Below are positions 9,407 to 17,306 of a DNA stretch of 57,215 nt, piece by piece. Made by a program: the position numbers and the translations under genes. Within the stretch, counting starts at the first letter, position 1; each line of letters begins with the position of its first letter. The notes beneath the pieces are model-generated. The model made no database searches. It was not told the DNA's origin and saw only the letters and a list, made by a program, of their open reading frames with translations. The DNA lies in assembly GCF_020026915.1 (NCBI RefSeq), contig NZ_JAINUY010000012.1, positions 1 through 57,215 on the forward strand. The letters are read 5' to 3'. The stretch comes from Flavobacterium potami (lineage in GTDB: Bacteria; Bacteroidota; Bacteroidia; Flavobacteriales; Flavobacteriaceae).

Positions 9407-10009
9407 CTAATGTTTATTAGGTTGTTTTACATTTTGATTTAACTTTTTATAATCTGAATCTGAGGATATTTTTTCATTATAAAAACTCATTGTATCCCTA
9501 CGCTGAAACTGTTTAGATTTGATATCTTCTACTACTGCAATTATTTTTTTATTGCTCATTTGAATGTTCTCATTTCTTATTATTCGGAGAACAAAATCAA
9601 AATCTTCTAAGCTTTCAGTAATTGTAGTATTGTATATTTTTTCATAGCTGTCTTTTTCACTTTGAGATATCATGTTATCTTTTTTTAGGAAAAAGACACC
9701 TTTAGAATAAATGGATGAAATTTCAGATAATAGAAATTTTAAGTACAAAGTTTCCTGGCTTAATTTGTCATTCTGATCGTTTTTTTCATAGTTATTCAGT
9801 AGTGTACTATACTGGCTATTAAGTATTGTTATCTTTTTAATAATGTTAATTGCATTTCCAATTTCAGATTCATTTTTAACTGGTGCAGATTTGGTTGGTT
9901 CAGTTAGTGTATCCAGAGCTTTGATAGCTTCTAGTTCTTGGCTGTTTTGAGCTTTAACACTATAAATGGCCATACTTAATAGTGCAGTTAAAATTATTTT
10001 TTTCATCAT
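9407..10009 (-). CDS. Second TraI-like secreted helical protein (diverged paralog)
   Basis: The 200-residue protein has a signal peptide (MMKKIILTALLSMAIYSVKA). The frame extends upstream to 10045, but that start would overlap traG, so the ATG pair at 10004-10009 is chosen. The helical body aligns by eye with the downstream gene. Corresponding segments are ILNSQYSTLLNNYEK versus LTALKKQYDKTVEM, IYSKGVFFLKKDNMIS versus YSRGITYIYSDKNIS, and SLEDFDFVLRIIRNENIQM versus SLDDFEYGTKIITDGNLKM. It probably arose by tandem duplication and may form a hetero-oligomer with the other copy. Its position, between traG and traI, is where CTnDOT-type operons carry TraH. Confidence 0.7.
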   Translation of the reverse strand: MMKKIILTALLSMAIYSVKAQNSQELEAIKALDTLTEPTKSAPVKNESEIGNAINIIKKITILNSQYSTLLNNYEKNDQNDKLSQETLYLKFLLSEISSIYSKGVFFLKKDNMISQSEKDSYEKIYNTTITESLEDFDFVLRIIRNENIQMSNKKIIAVVEDIKSKQFQRRDTMSFYNEKISSDSDYKKLNQNVKQPNKH

Positions 10010-10028
10010 TTTTAAATTATTTATGGTT

Positions 10029-12518
10029 TTACATTTTATCAGCAAACATTTTAATGCCGGTTTCTAAATCCCCGTATCGGTCTGCTAATAATTCTATTTT
10101 TTCTTTTTCGAATTTTTCGGTTGTATAAGTTGCATATTCTTCTTTTGAAACATTAATTCCGTAAATTGTTCCTTCAGTACCAAGTCCAATGAAAACCTCT
10201 TTATATTTTCCGTTTGGAAGATTGTTTCTGTTTAATGATAGAATTTGTTCTTTTGCTTTATCTGATAGAGACAATGAAGCCTGAATAGCATCAAAGTCAT
10301 TTGCATATTCACGCATATCTAGTAGAATTTTAGCACCACAGTTTTTCAAAACCGTATCCTTAACAATTTTATTTCCAATGATGTCATCAAGTTCCTGAGT
10401 AACTAACCAAGCTTCGCCAAAATGCTTACGAACTGTTTTGAATAGATATTTTAGAAATTCAGCCATACCTTCTTTTGTTATGGCTTTCCAAGCTTCTTCT
10501 AACAATAAAACTTTTCTTGTTCCTTTTAACAATCTCATTTTAGTAATGAAAGTGTCCATAATCATCAAGGTTACGATTGGAAATAATATGGTATGATCTT
10601 TAATGTTGTCTAATTCGAATATGATTAGTTTTTGATTAAGTAGATCGATATTTTCTTTGGAATTAAGCAAATAATCATATTCTCCACCTGTATAAAACAT
10701 TCTTAAAACATTTTCAAAAGAGTTTGCATTAATTAAACTAGATTGTTTTGTTTTTGAAATTTTTGGGAAATAATCTTCGACCATAAAACGGTAATATGAA
10801 TTAAAATCCATAAACTCGTCAGTCTTATCTATGTGGTCATAATATTCGTTTAAAGCTTCACGAATAATTGCATCTTCATCTTTAGTTTCATCTCCTGCAT
10901 TTTTTTTCCAGAGCGTAAATATTAGTTTAATTAAACTTTCTTTTTTCTCAATATTTATTTTATTCCTTGTGGCAGTTTTTTTAACATTCCCATTAATGTC
11001 GGTTTCTTCTTCGATGTCCCCCCGCTCTACATAAAAAGGATTGAATGATATTGGTTTTTCAGTAGTAAAGGTTAAATAAGTTCCACCTCTTAATTTGCAT
11101 AATCTCTCATATGAATCCCCAACATCTACTATTACCATGTGAGTATTGAAATCAAGATAACTGTTAACCATATGGTTTGTTGTAAATGATTTTCCTGAAC
11201 CAGAAGGCCCAATTATCATTTTGTTTCTATTGGTAGTATCTCCTTTTTTCATAGGAAGATCTGAAATGTCAACATATAATGGAGTTCCATTATATCTATC
11301 AGATAAATGCATTCCAAACTCAGAAATATCATCTATGTTTGTTGTTTCAAAAATTGATAATGCTGAAGCCTGAATGCACAATAATTTGAAAGTTTGATCA
11401 TAATAACCTAAGTCTGCAATGTTTCCTGGATAACAGCTCCAAAAAAGTGGCAGTATTTCATTCCAAGCAACATTTGGTCTAAAATTTATAGTATTAAAAT
11501 TTGCAATTAACTTATTTTGTAGATGATCAAGATTTGACTGATCTGCATCCCATAATAAAACGTTACTATGATAAGATACAGGGAAATAACCTTCTTCTAA
11601 TAGTTTTGCATAATTCTCTGAATCTTCAAGATTTAGTGGATTTGAAGTGTCTTGTGCTATGAACGTTTTATTATAGTTATCGATATTTTTCAGTTCATTT
11701 TTTACATCTTCTTTGCTCTCTTTTATCCATACCTGATTTACAATATGATTTTCTTTAAATCCTAAACCAATTGGATGATATATAGAGAATTTTACACTTG
11801 ACTTATCAGTTGAGAACCTTGTGTCTACATAAGTATTTTCATATTCGTTTGGAAGACATTCTAATGAATTAACTGCCAATGAACTTATAAAATTTGCGCC
11901 AATTTTAGTTCTATTCGCATCTTGAAATATTTCGGAAGAATATTTTAAATCTCCAAAATTTAAGTTTTCATATTGATTACACAGGGTTTCAATTTCATTT
12001 TTGTCTAATGCCCTTAAATCAAAAGATTGAGATTCCTTAAAGATTGATTTGATACGTTCTACAGCTACATCAAATTCATTTTTTACTTCACTAGATTTTA
12101 ATTCCTTAGGAACAAAATTATTTTTGAAAACTAATGATGTTAAAGAATTATTTTTTTTTATGGTTGGAGAAGACTGGCTTATGATAAGATAAGTTTTATG
12201 TTCCAACAATGGAGCTTCGTTAAATTTTGTTTTGTAAGCAGTTTTTAAAAAGTCACCATTTTTATTTTGGATTTTACTACTATCGAATTTCTTTTTGTAG
12301 TAAATATCAATTTTATGAATTATGGTATAATCAGGAAGAACACTAAATATTGAATTAAAATCATTTAAGCATCTGTCATATTCTTTTGTAGACATTGTGA
12401 ATATAGCAGGTAATTTTAATTCGAATATTCTCGAATACGAACCAATCTTTGATAATATGGTGTTATCATCATCTATCGTCCATATTGGACGAATACTATC
12501 TAGGTTAACTTGTTTCAT
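10029..12518 (-). CDS. traG: TraG, VirB4-type conjugation ATPase
   Basis: The 829-residue protein has a Walker A motif IIGPSGSGKSFTTNHM near residue 435. Its Walker B is VLLLEEAWKAI near 673, with a downstream VTQELDDI sensor-like stretch. VirB4 ATPases energise channel assembly and substrate transfer at the inner membrane. Its ATG overlaps the traF stop by 4 bases. Length and motif spacing are normal for Bacteroidota TraG, and nothing looks broken. Confidence 0.93.
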   Translation of the reverse strand: MKQVNLDSIRPIWTIDDDNTILSKIGSYSRIFELKLPAIFTMSTKEYDRCLNDFNSIFSVLPDYTIIHKIDIYYKKKFDSSKIQNKNGDFLKTAYKTKFNEAPLLEHKTYLIISQSSPTIKKNNSLTSLVFKNNFVPKELKSSEVKNEFDVAVERIKSIFKESQSFDLRALDKNEIETLCNQYENLNFGDLKYSSEIFQDANRTKIGANFISSLAVNSLECLPNEYENTYVDTRFSTDKSSVKFSIYHPIGLGFKENHIVNQVWIKESKEDVKNELKNIDNYNKTFIAQDTSNPLNLEDSENYAKLLEEGYFPVSYHSNVLLWDADQSNLDHLQNKLIANFNTINFRPNVAWNEILPLFWSCYPGNIADLGYYDQTFKLLCIQASALSIFETTNIDDISEFGMHLSDRYNGTPLYVDISDLPMKKGDTTNRNKMIIGPSGSGKSFTTNHMVNSYLDFNTHMVIVDVGDSYERLCKLRGGTYLTFTTEKPISFNPFYVERGDIEEETDINGNVKKTATRNKINIEKKESLIKLIFTLWKKNAGDETKDEDAIIREALNEYYDHIDKTDEFMDFNSYYRFMVEDYFPKISKTKQSSLINANSFENVLRMFYTGGEYDYLLNSKENIDLLNQKLIIFELDNIKDHTILFPIVTLMIMDTFITKMRLLKGTRKVLLLEEAWKAITKEGMAEFLKYLFKTVRKHFGEAWLVTQELDDIIGNKIVKDTVLKNCGAKILLDMREYANDFDAIQASLSLSDKAKEQILSLNRNNLPNGKYKEVFIGLGTEGTIYGINVSKEEYATYTTEKFEKEKIELLADRYGDLETGIKMFADKM

Positions 12519-12802
12519 AATTTTTTGGGCTTTATAACAAAAGTTTTTCTACAGCTTTTCTTAAGGGATTTGTTTAAATCTCCTTTTGAAAGATTCTTTA
12601 GATCATTGTACTTGTACAACAAAAAACACAGCACTAAAACAGTGAGTATTAATCGAACTAACATTGGAAAGGGAAATATTAAAAAGATTAGAATTAGAAA
12701 TAATCCTCCACCGACAAACATTAGCATTGTTGTAAGATATGTTCCCCGCACCCCTCTAAATGATGCGGGAGAACCTACTCTTTTTCTTGGTTGAAATTTC
12801 AT
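12515..12802 (-). CDS. traF: TraF-like (DUF4133, VirB3-type) small membrane protein
   Basis: The 95-residue protein begins FQPRKRVGSPASFRGVRGTY, the conserved N-terminus of TraF/DUF4133. Two adjacent transmembrane helices follow at about 27-65 and the tail is basic. VirB3-type proteins associate with the VirB4 ATPase, encoded immediately after with a 4-base overlap. It starts 1 base after the traE stop. Confidence 0.88.
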   Translation of the reverse strand: MKFQPRKRVGSPASFRGVRGTYLTTMLMFVGGGLFLILIFLIFPFPMLVRLILTVLVLCFLLYKYNDLKNLSKGDLNKSLKKSCRKTFVIKPKKL

Positions 12803-12803
12803 T

Positions 12804-13103
12804 CTATACTGAGAACGTTGCTTTGATTATAAAACCAGCCGCAATCAAGAATACAAATGCAAAACCCCATTGGCCCATTGCTTTGTTTGTATCTTGGTCT
12901 CCGTTTTGATGTTTAGAATATACACGAATAGCTCCAAATACTCCGATTATGGCAGCTATAACGTATAAAAATGTAGTAATTGGTTCAACAATGCTTTGAA
13001 GTTCGCCTGTTGCTGCTGACAATCCACTTGCCAGACCTCCTGATTTTTGAGCAAAACCAATAGAGGCCATTAATAATAAAATTGGGGTTAACGCTTTTTT
13101 CAT
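12804..13103 (-). CDS. traE: TraE-like (DUF4134, VirB2-type) pilin-like protein
   Basis: The 99-residue protein has a cleavable signal (MKKALTPILLLMASIGFAQ) and two hydrophobic helices separated by a short charged loop (VYSKHQNGDQDTNK). The conserved GQWGFAFVFLIAAGF segment is typical of DUF4134. VirB2-type proteins make the pilus or channel subunit. It lies directly upstream of traF. Confidence 0.88.
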   Translation of the reverse strand: MKKALTPILLLMASIGFAQKSGGLASGLSAATGELQSIVEPITTFLYVIAAIIGVFGAIRVYSKHQNGDQDTNKAMGQWGFAFVFLIAAGFIIKATFSV

Positions 13104-13157
13104 AATATATTAAAGTTTAAATTATTTACTTCTATATATTCTGAAAGCGTCTTTTCT

Positions 13158-13505
13158 TTACTTTTCCGTGTCTATATCATTATCTAATAGAAATTGATCT
13201 AGGCTTTTACTAGAGTGTAACTCTCTTTCGAGATCATTAATATCCTCTAATGTTTTCTGCCAATCACTACTTTCATTAGATTTTATGATAGGCTTAGCTT
13301 TAACTTTATTGTAGGTCGGAGCGCTTTCAAAATTATCGGCTAATATATGAATATTTTTAACACACTCGCTATCCTCGTTAAAATTTTTAATAATATGTCT
13401 TTTTTTTAATTTTCTCTCATAGAGTATTAAGACAAGATAATATAGCAGTATTATTGCAACACCGCTTATTACATATACTGGATTTATATTTGAAAACTTA
13501 TCCAT
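13158..13505 (-). CDS. Single-span membrane protein in the tra operon
   Basis: The 115-residue protein has one helix at about residues 9-28 (VYVISGVAIILLYYLVLILY). A basic segment KLKKRH and a soluble acidic C-terminal tail that is probably helical follow. I do not recognise the family. It lies between the traB-like gene and traE, where Bacteroides elements carry TraC and TraD, so it may be a diverged TraD-like protein. It is separated from traE by about 54 bases, the longest gap in this part of the operon. Confidence 0.6.
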   Translation of the reverse strand: MDKFSNINPVYVISGVAIILLYYLVLILYERKLKKRHIIKNFNEDSECVKNIHILADNFESAPTYNKVKAKPIIKSNESSDWQKTLEDINDLERELHSSKSLDQFLLDNDIDTEK

Positions 13506-13509
13506 GTTT

Positions 13510-13977
13510 TTAAATCATTTTTTTCATAAGCGCTTCAATATCTTCTTTGTTTTCCTCTAGAAATGAAGTAAAGATTGCATTGGTTAAATCATTAAGGTTA
13601 ACTTTAGATGATAACGCTAACATTTTTAATTTATACTGAAGCTGTGGAGTTACAATTAAAGATGTTTTTTCTTTATTTTTAACTGGATTTTTTTCATTGT
13701 ATAATGCAATAATATTTTCGATAAACTCTTTATTGTTTTTAGATTTTGATTTTCTAGTTTGATCTGGTTTTGCGTTCGGCACATTTTTAACCTCGTCTTT
13801 AATTGGGTCAGAAATATTTTGAACTTCCTCCTCTACTTCTTCTTCTTGAATGTCATTGTTTAATTCTACAGGTTCTGTTTGCGCTTTTTCCTTTCCCTGA
13901 GGTTCAGTCTTAGACAAATCATTTAAACTCGCTCCAGTTGCAATTGCAGATATGAAATTATTATTATTCTTTTTCAT
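13510..13977 (-). CDS. TraB-like (DUF3408-like) protein, possible ParA partner
   Basis: The 155-residue protein has an acidic, low-complexity first two thirds. Its C-terminal domain of about 55 residues runs TSLIVTPQLQYKLKMLALSS and then NLNDLTNAIFTSFLEENKED. That beta-helix-helix layout resembles ribbon-helix-helix or DUF3408 proteins found after the ParA-like traA gene. In partition systems such small proteins bind the centromere and stimulate the ParA ATPase; that role here is inference. It is 5 bases downstream of traA. Confidence 0.6.
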   Translation of the reverse strand: MKKNNNNFISAIATGASLNDLSKTEPQGKEKAQTEPVELNNDIQEEEVEEEVQNISDPIKDEVKNVPNAKPDQTRKSKSKNNKEFIENIIALYNEKNPVKNKEKTSLIVTPQLQYKLKMLALSSKVNLNDLTNAIFTSFLEENKEDIEALMKKMI

Positions 13978-13982
13978 TTTTA

Positions 13983-14726
13983 TTATTGTTTAATTTTTTT
14001 TAAAATTTCTTCCATTAATCCAATTATTGGTTTATCATAATTTGGATACAAAGTTGAAAGAAGACCTTTATTACCTTCTCTTAAATAAAGACTAACGTAT
14101 TTTTTTCTTCTATTGATAACATTGTCCAATACATTAAAACCATTAGCTTTTAGATCATTTATTAGCATGTTGTAAGTTCCCGATGCAACACTATCAACAT
14201 TATTTAATACAATTCCATAATTCATATCGCTGTTAGCAGATATTGGAGCAATTACACTAGCGACAAATGAAATTGTACTTCTTACAACGTCAAATTCAGT
14301 ACTAGTTGGTACAATAATGTAATCAAATATTTTTATAAAATCTTCATTATAACCATCTGTATTTACTGTACCTACAACATCAATGATTGTATATTCGTAA
14401 TTGCTTTTTAGAAGATCAATTTTTGATGTTACATCTTGAATGTCTCCTTTATAAATATTAATAGGTGCAAAATCATTTTTATAAATATTTTGAACCTTTG
14501 AGGAATAAAAATTGTTTCCATCTTCTAAAGCGAGTTTTAATAAATTAGCTTCTTCATTTCGGATTGCGTCAATTGAATATTGTGGATTATCCGAATCATA
14601 CAACGCAACAAAATTAGAATCTTTTTTGAAATTCAAATTGTGATATAATGCCATTGCCAGATGCATTGCCAATGTTGATTTTCCTACTCCCCCCTTTTGG
14701 TTCAATAACCCAATTATTTTTCCCAT
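13983..14726 (-). CDS. traA: TraA, ParA/MinD-family ATPase
   Basis: The 247-residue protein opens with the deviant Walker A motif LNQKGGVGKSTLAMHLA. It also has an ALYDSDNPQYS switch and a YTIIDVVGT strand near residue 115 (Walker A' and B regions of ParA). It is the first gene of the tra operon and the only ParA-like gene on the element, so it may serve partition, transfer or both. Just upstream lies an AT-rich repeat array (14727-15300) of the kind ParA systems use as centromere or operator. Confidence 0.85.
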   Translation of the reverse strand: MGKIIGLLNQKGGVGKSTLAMHLAMALYHNLNFKKDSNFVALYDSDNPQYSIDAIRNEEANLLKLALEDGNNFYSSKVQNIYKNDFAPINIYKGDIQDVTSKIDLLKSNYEYTIIDVVGTVNTDGYNEDFIKIFDYIIVPTSTEFDVVRSTISFVASVIAPISANSDMNYGIVLNNVDSVASGTYNMLINDLKANGFNVLDNVINRRKKYVSLYLREGNKGLLSTLYPNYDKPIIGLMEEILKKIKQ

Positions 14727-15300
14727 GATTTATTAATTTATAAAATTAGAAATTTATTTATTTTTTTACTTATTAATTAAATTATTAATGTTTTTTTTTA
14801 TTTAGAAATAAATTAAATAATCAATTTATATATTAATTAAATTATTAATGTATTTAAATATTAACTAATTTATAAATTAAAAAACAAATATATATATTAA
14901 TAAAATAATAAACAAATATATTAATATAAAAATAAATTAATTAATTAATATATAAGTATAATAATATAAAAATATAAAAGTATAACAGTATATAAGTATA
15001 ATAATATAATAGTATTACAGCAAAGAGCTTAGAAAGTATAAAAGCATAAAAGTATAAAAGTATAATAGTATAAATTCTGAAGAGTTGGTAAATTAAAACA
15101 TAAGTATAAAAGTATAATAGTGTATAAATATAAAAGTATAATTCTAATTATTGTCGGGATTTAAATTAAAAATTTAAAAGTATAATTTTATACTATTATA
15201 ACTTTATACAAATTTTTTTGTGGTATATATTATAGACTTCAATAAGTATAAAAGTATAATAGTATATTTTTATAATTCATTAAATGATTCTATATGTACC
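14727..15300. repeat. AT-rich repeat array between traA and the mobilization genes
   Basis: No gene is seen here. A 20-mer TATTAATTAAATTATTAATG occurs at 14771-14790 and again at 14831-14850, exactly 60 bases apart. Further right there are many AGTATAAAAGTATAATAGTATA-type units. The same 22 bases stand at 15051-15072 and 15245-15266, with a near copy at 15105-15125 and partial units between. A minus-strand -7 box (CAAATATA at 14913-14920, read TATATTTG) could drive the tra operon. Possible roles are partition centromere, operator or easily melted DNA near oriT; the sequence alone does not decide. Confidence 0.6.
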
Positions 15301-15346
15301 TAAACGGAATATTAAATGGAAATCAATTAATTTAAATTAAAATGTC

Positions 15347-15354
15347 TATCTTTG
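15347..15354 (+). promoter_or_regulatory. -7 box for the mobC-relaxase operon
   Basis: TATCTTTG matches the Bacteroidota -7 consensus TAnnTTTG, about 150 bases before the mobC-like start. It would place the candidate oriT hairpins in the transcribed leader. Confidence 0.45.
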
Positions 15355-15482
15355 AAATTACGAAGTAATTTAGCGAGGTGTGTTTACACATATGTCAAAA
15401 CTAAAAATCTACGATTTTCAATTTCTCATATGGTAAACCATCTCGCCCTGTCGGGAACTAAAATACTCCGAAGTCGTATTTT
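15355..15482. other. Candidate origin of transfer (hairpin cluster upstream of mobC)
   Basis: Five short inverted repeats lie within 128 bases just upstream of the mobilization genes: AAATTAC-GAA-GTAATTT (15355-15371), TGTGT-TT-ACACA (15379-15390), ATGG-TAAA-CCAT (15430-15441), CCC-TGTC-GGG (15446-15455) and AAAATAC-N9-GTATTTT (15460-15482). The 15441-15475 part is locally GC-richer than its surroundings. oriT sites normally sit next to the accessory relaxosome gene and carry such repeats. The nick position cannot be fixed from this sequence alone. Confidence 0.55.
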
Positions 15483-15502
15483 TAAAGATTTATATTTTAT
15501 CT

Positions 15503-15892
15503 ATGGAAAATAGAAAAAAAGGAGGAAGACCAGAATTAGAAATCAAAAGAGATAAATCAAAAGTTTTGTATTTCAGTAAAGAAGAATATGAAATTCTGGA
15601 GAAGAAGTTGATAGAATCTGATTATCAAAATATGAGTGAAATGATACGTGAAATATTAATTAATAATCAATATCGTGTTGTTTCATTTGATACCGAATCT
15701 GTTTTGCAGAGATCAATAATTATTGAACAAGTTAGGAGAATCGGTAATAATTTTAACCAATTGATAAAGTCACTTAATCAAAGAAAATTAGATTCATTAA
15801 CTAAAAATGATATTAAATCATTACAAGATAATATTCTTGATATTAAAAATATCTATGCTAAAATCGAAGAGGAAGTAAGGAATGATAGCTAA
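15503..15892 (+). CDS. mobC: MobC-like relaxosome accessory protein
   Basis: The 129-residue protein has a ribbon-helix-helix-like N-terminus (VLYFSKEEYEILEKKLIESD, then MSEMIREILINNQY). The family signature IIEQVRRIGNNFNQLIKSLN follows near residue 75, and the tail is a coiled coil. MobC-type proteins bind oriT and help the relaxase open the strand. The relaxase gene overlaps its 3' end by 11 bases, indicating coupled translation. The candidate oriT is directly upstream. Confidence 0.85.
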   Translation: MENRKKGGRPELEIKRDKSKVLYFSKEEYEILEKKLIESDYQNMSEMIREILINNQYRVVSFDTESVLQRSIIIEQVRRIGNNFNQLIKSLNQRKLDSLTKNDIKSLQDNILDIKNIYAKIEEEVRNDS

Positions 15893-17219
15893 AATTAGTA
15901 CTGGAATAAACACTCATGGCATGGTTTCTTACAACCATAATAAGACTATTCCAAATAAAAAAGGAGAAAAAGAAGGTTTGTTACTTGCTGTAAATTCCAT
16001 AAATAATGATAAATTATCCAATATAGTTTCAACTATTTCTTCTTTCAATAATAAGAATAAAAGCGTATCAAAACCTAATATACATATTAGTTTAAACTTC
16101 CATAAAGATGATATTTTATCTAATGAAAAGATAGTTGAAATTGCAAAAGATTACTTAAATGAGATGGGTTACAAAGATCAGCCGTATGCGATTTATCGCC
16201 ATTTTGATCGTGAACATCCGCATATTCATATTGTATCTTCACAAATTAATGCAGATGGTAAGAAGATTAATGACTCACATATTTATTATAGAAGTCAAAA
16301 ACTGACAAGAGATTTAGAAGAAAAATATGAAATTACAAAAGCAGTTGAAAAAAAGGGAGTTCTTGATAAAATCGATATATATTCTGCTATACACGAGCAT
16401 TTAGAATTTGGTAAACACAGCCTAACAGCAATTATGAAAAGGGCGCTTATAGAAGTTATGGAGCAAAAGCCTACTTCTGAAAAGCAGTTTGAATATCTAT
16501 TAAGTAATTATCAAGTTAAAAGATTAATTTCTTCTGATGCAGAAGATAATATTAAAGGTCATTTTTTTGATCTCCTTCCTTTAGAAAATTTAACTGATGA
16601 GAACTATACAGCTAAATCAAAAGGTATTAATGGTTTCGATTTGGACAGCTCATTTTCATATCATGCAATTATGATGCAGATAGAAAGCAATGTAAAGCAG
16701 AAAGAAATTATCCAAAAAGGAATTATGGGTAAAATTTACAGCATCATAAACCCACTTCAGGAGAAACAACGTATAAGCAAGGCCGAAGAAGCTCCAGATA
16801 AAATCTTTAAAGAGAATTTAAGTGAGTTTACTTTGAAAATGAAAAAGAAAGGAATTGAAATAGTTGTCAAACGGTCACAAACTGGAGATAATCCTGGAAC
16901 AATTTACGGACTACTTTTTAAGGACATTAAAACAAGCCATGTTTATTCAGCTACTGAAATCAAATTAAAGACAAAAGATTTTTTAGAATTAATTCATGAT
17001 GATTTAAAAAATTTAAATCAAACGGAAATTTCTTCAAAAATCTCCGAATTGATCGATGTAACACCTGAAGATTTTTCACAAAATCCTATAGAAGATAATC
17101 TGAAAGAAACTTTCAGTTTTTTTGACTCTTTATCTGAAATGTTTGGTAATAATAATGTTGGGCCAAATAGAGATGATACACCGGTTAAACCAAAAAGAAG
17201 AAGAAAAAGAGGACTTTAA
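15882..17219 (+). CDS. Relaxase / mobilization nuclease (MOBP type)
   Basis: The 445-residue protein has the relaxase three-histidine motif HPHIHIV at 112-118 within YAIYRHFDREHPHIHIVSSQ. A preceding IHISLNFHKDD strand lies near residue 67. Tyr17 (SYNHNK) is the likely nucleophile that joins to the nicked strand. The C-terminal half is helical and charged and ends in a basic run (PKRRRKRGL). It cuts oriT and leads the strand into the recipient through the coupling ATPase. It is in one operon with mobC. Confidence 0.88.
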   Translation: MIAKISTGINTHGMVSYNHNKTIPNKKGEKEGLLLAVNSINNDKLSNIVSTISSFNNKNKSVSKPNIHISLNFHKDDILSNEKIVEIAKDYLNEMGYKDQPYAIYRHFDREHPHIHIVSSQINADGKKINDSHIYYRSQKLTRDLEEKYEITKAVEKKGVLDKIDIYSAIHEHLEFGKHSLTAIMKRALIEVMEQKPTSEKQFEYLLSNYQVKRLISSDAEDNIKGHFFDLLPLENLTDENYTAKSKGINGFDLDSSFSYHAIMMQIESNVKQKEIIQKGIMGKIYSIINPLQEKQRISKAEEAPDKIFKENLSEFTLKMKKKGIEIVVKRSQTGDNPGTIYGLLFKDIKTSHVYSATEIKLKTKDFLELIHDDLKNLNQTEISSKISELIDVTPEDFSQNPIEDNLKETFSFFDSLSEMFGNNNVGPNRDDTPVKPKRRRKRGL

Positions 17220-17234
17220 ACGCATCTTAATTAG

Positions 17235-17284
17235 TTAAAAATATTTATTAAAAAAAATATTAGTAAAAAATATTAATATATTTG
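17235..17284 (+). promoter_or_regulatory. Two-box promoter of the topoisomerase gene (13-bp box family)
   Basis: The box TTAAAAATATTTA at 17235-17247 and the variant TAAAAAATATTAA at 17264-17276 start 29 bases apart. The second abuts the -7 box TATATTTG at 17277-17284. The ATG follows 22 bases later. Four other loci in the window share this layout. Confidence 0.6.
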
Positions 17285-17306
17285 ATTGATTTTTAAATAT
17301 ATTAAT

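Noticed and set aside
17286..17306. TTG starts at 17286, 20952, 44699 and 46731
   Set aside because: Each TTG is part of a TAnnTTTG -7 box, so it cannot be within the transcript. The next ATG gives a normal leader of 16-24 bases.
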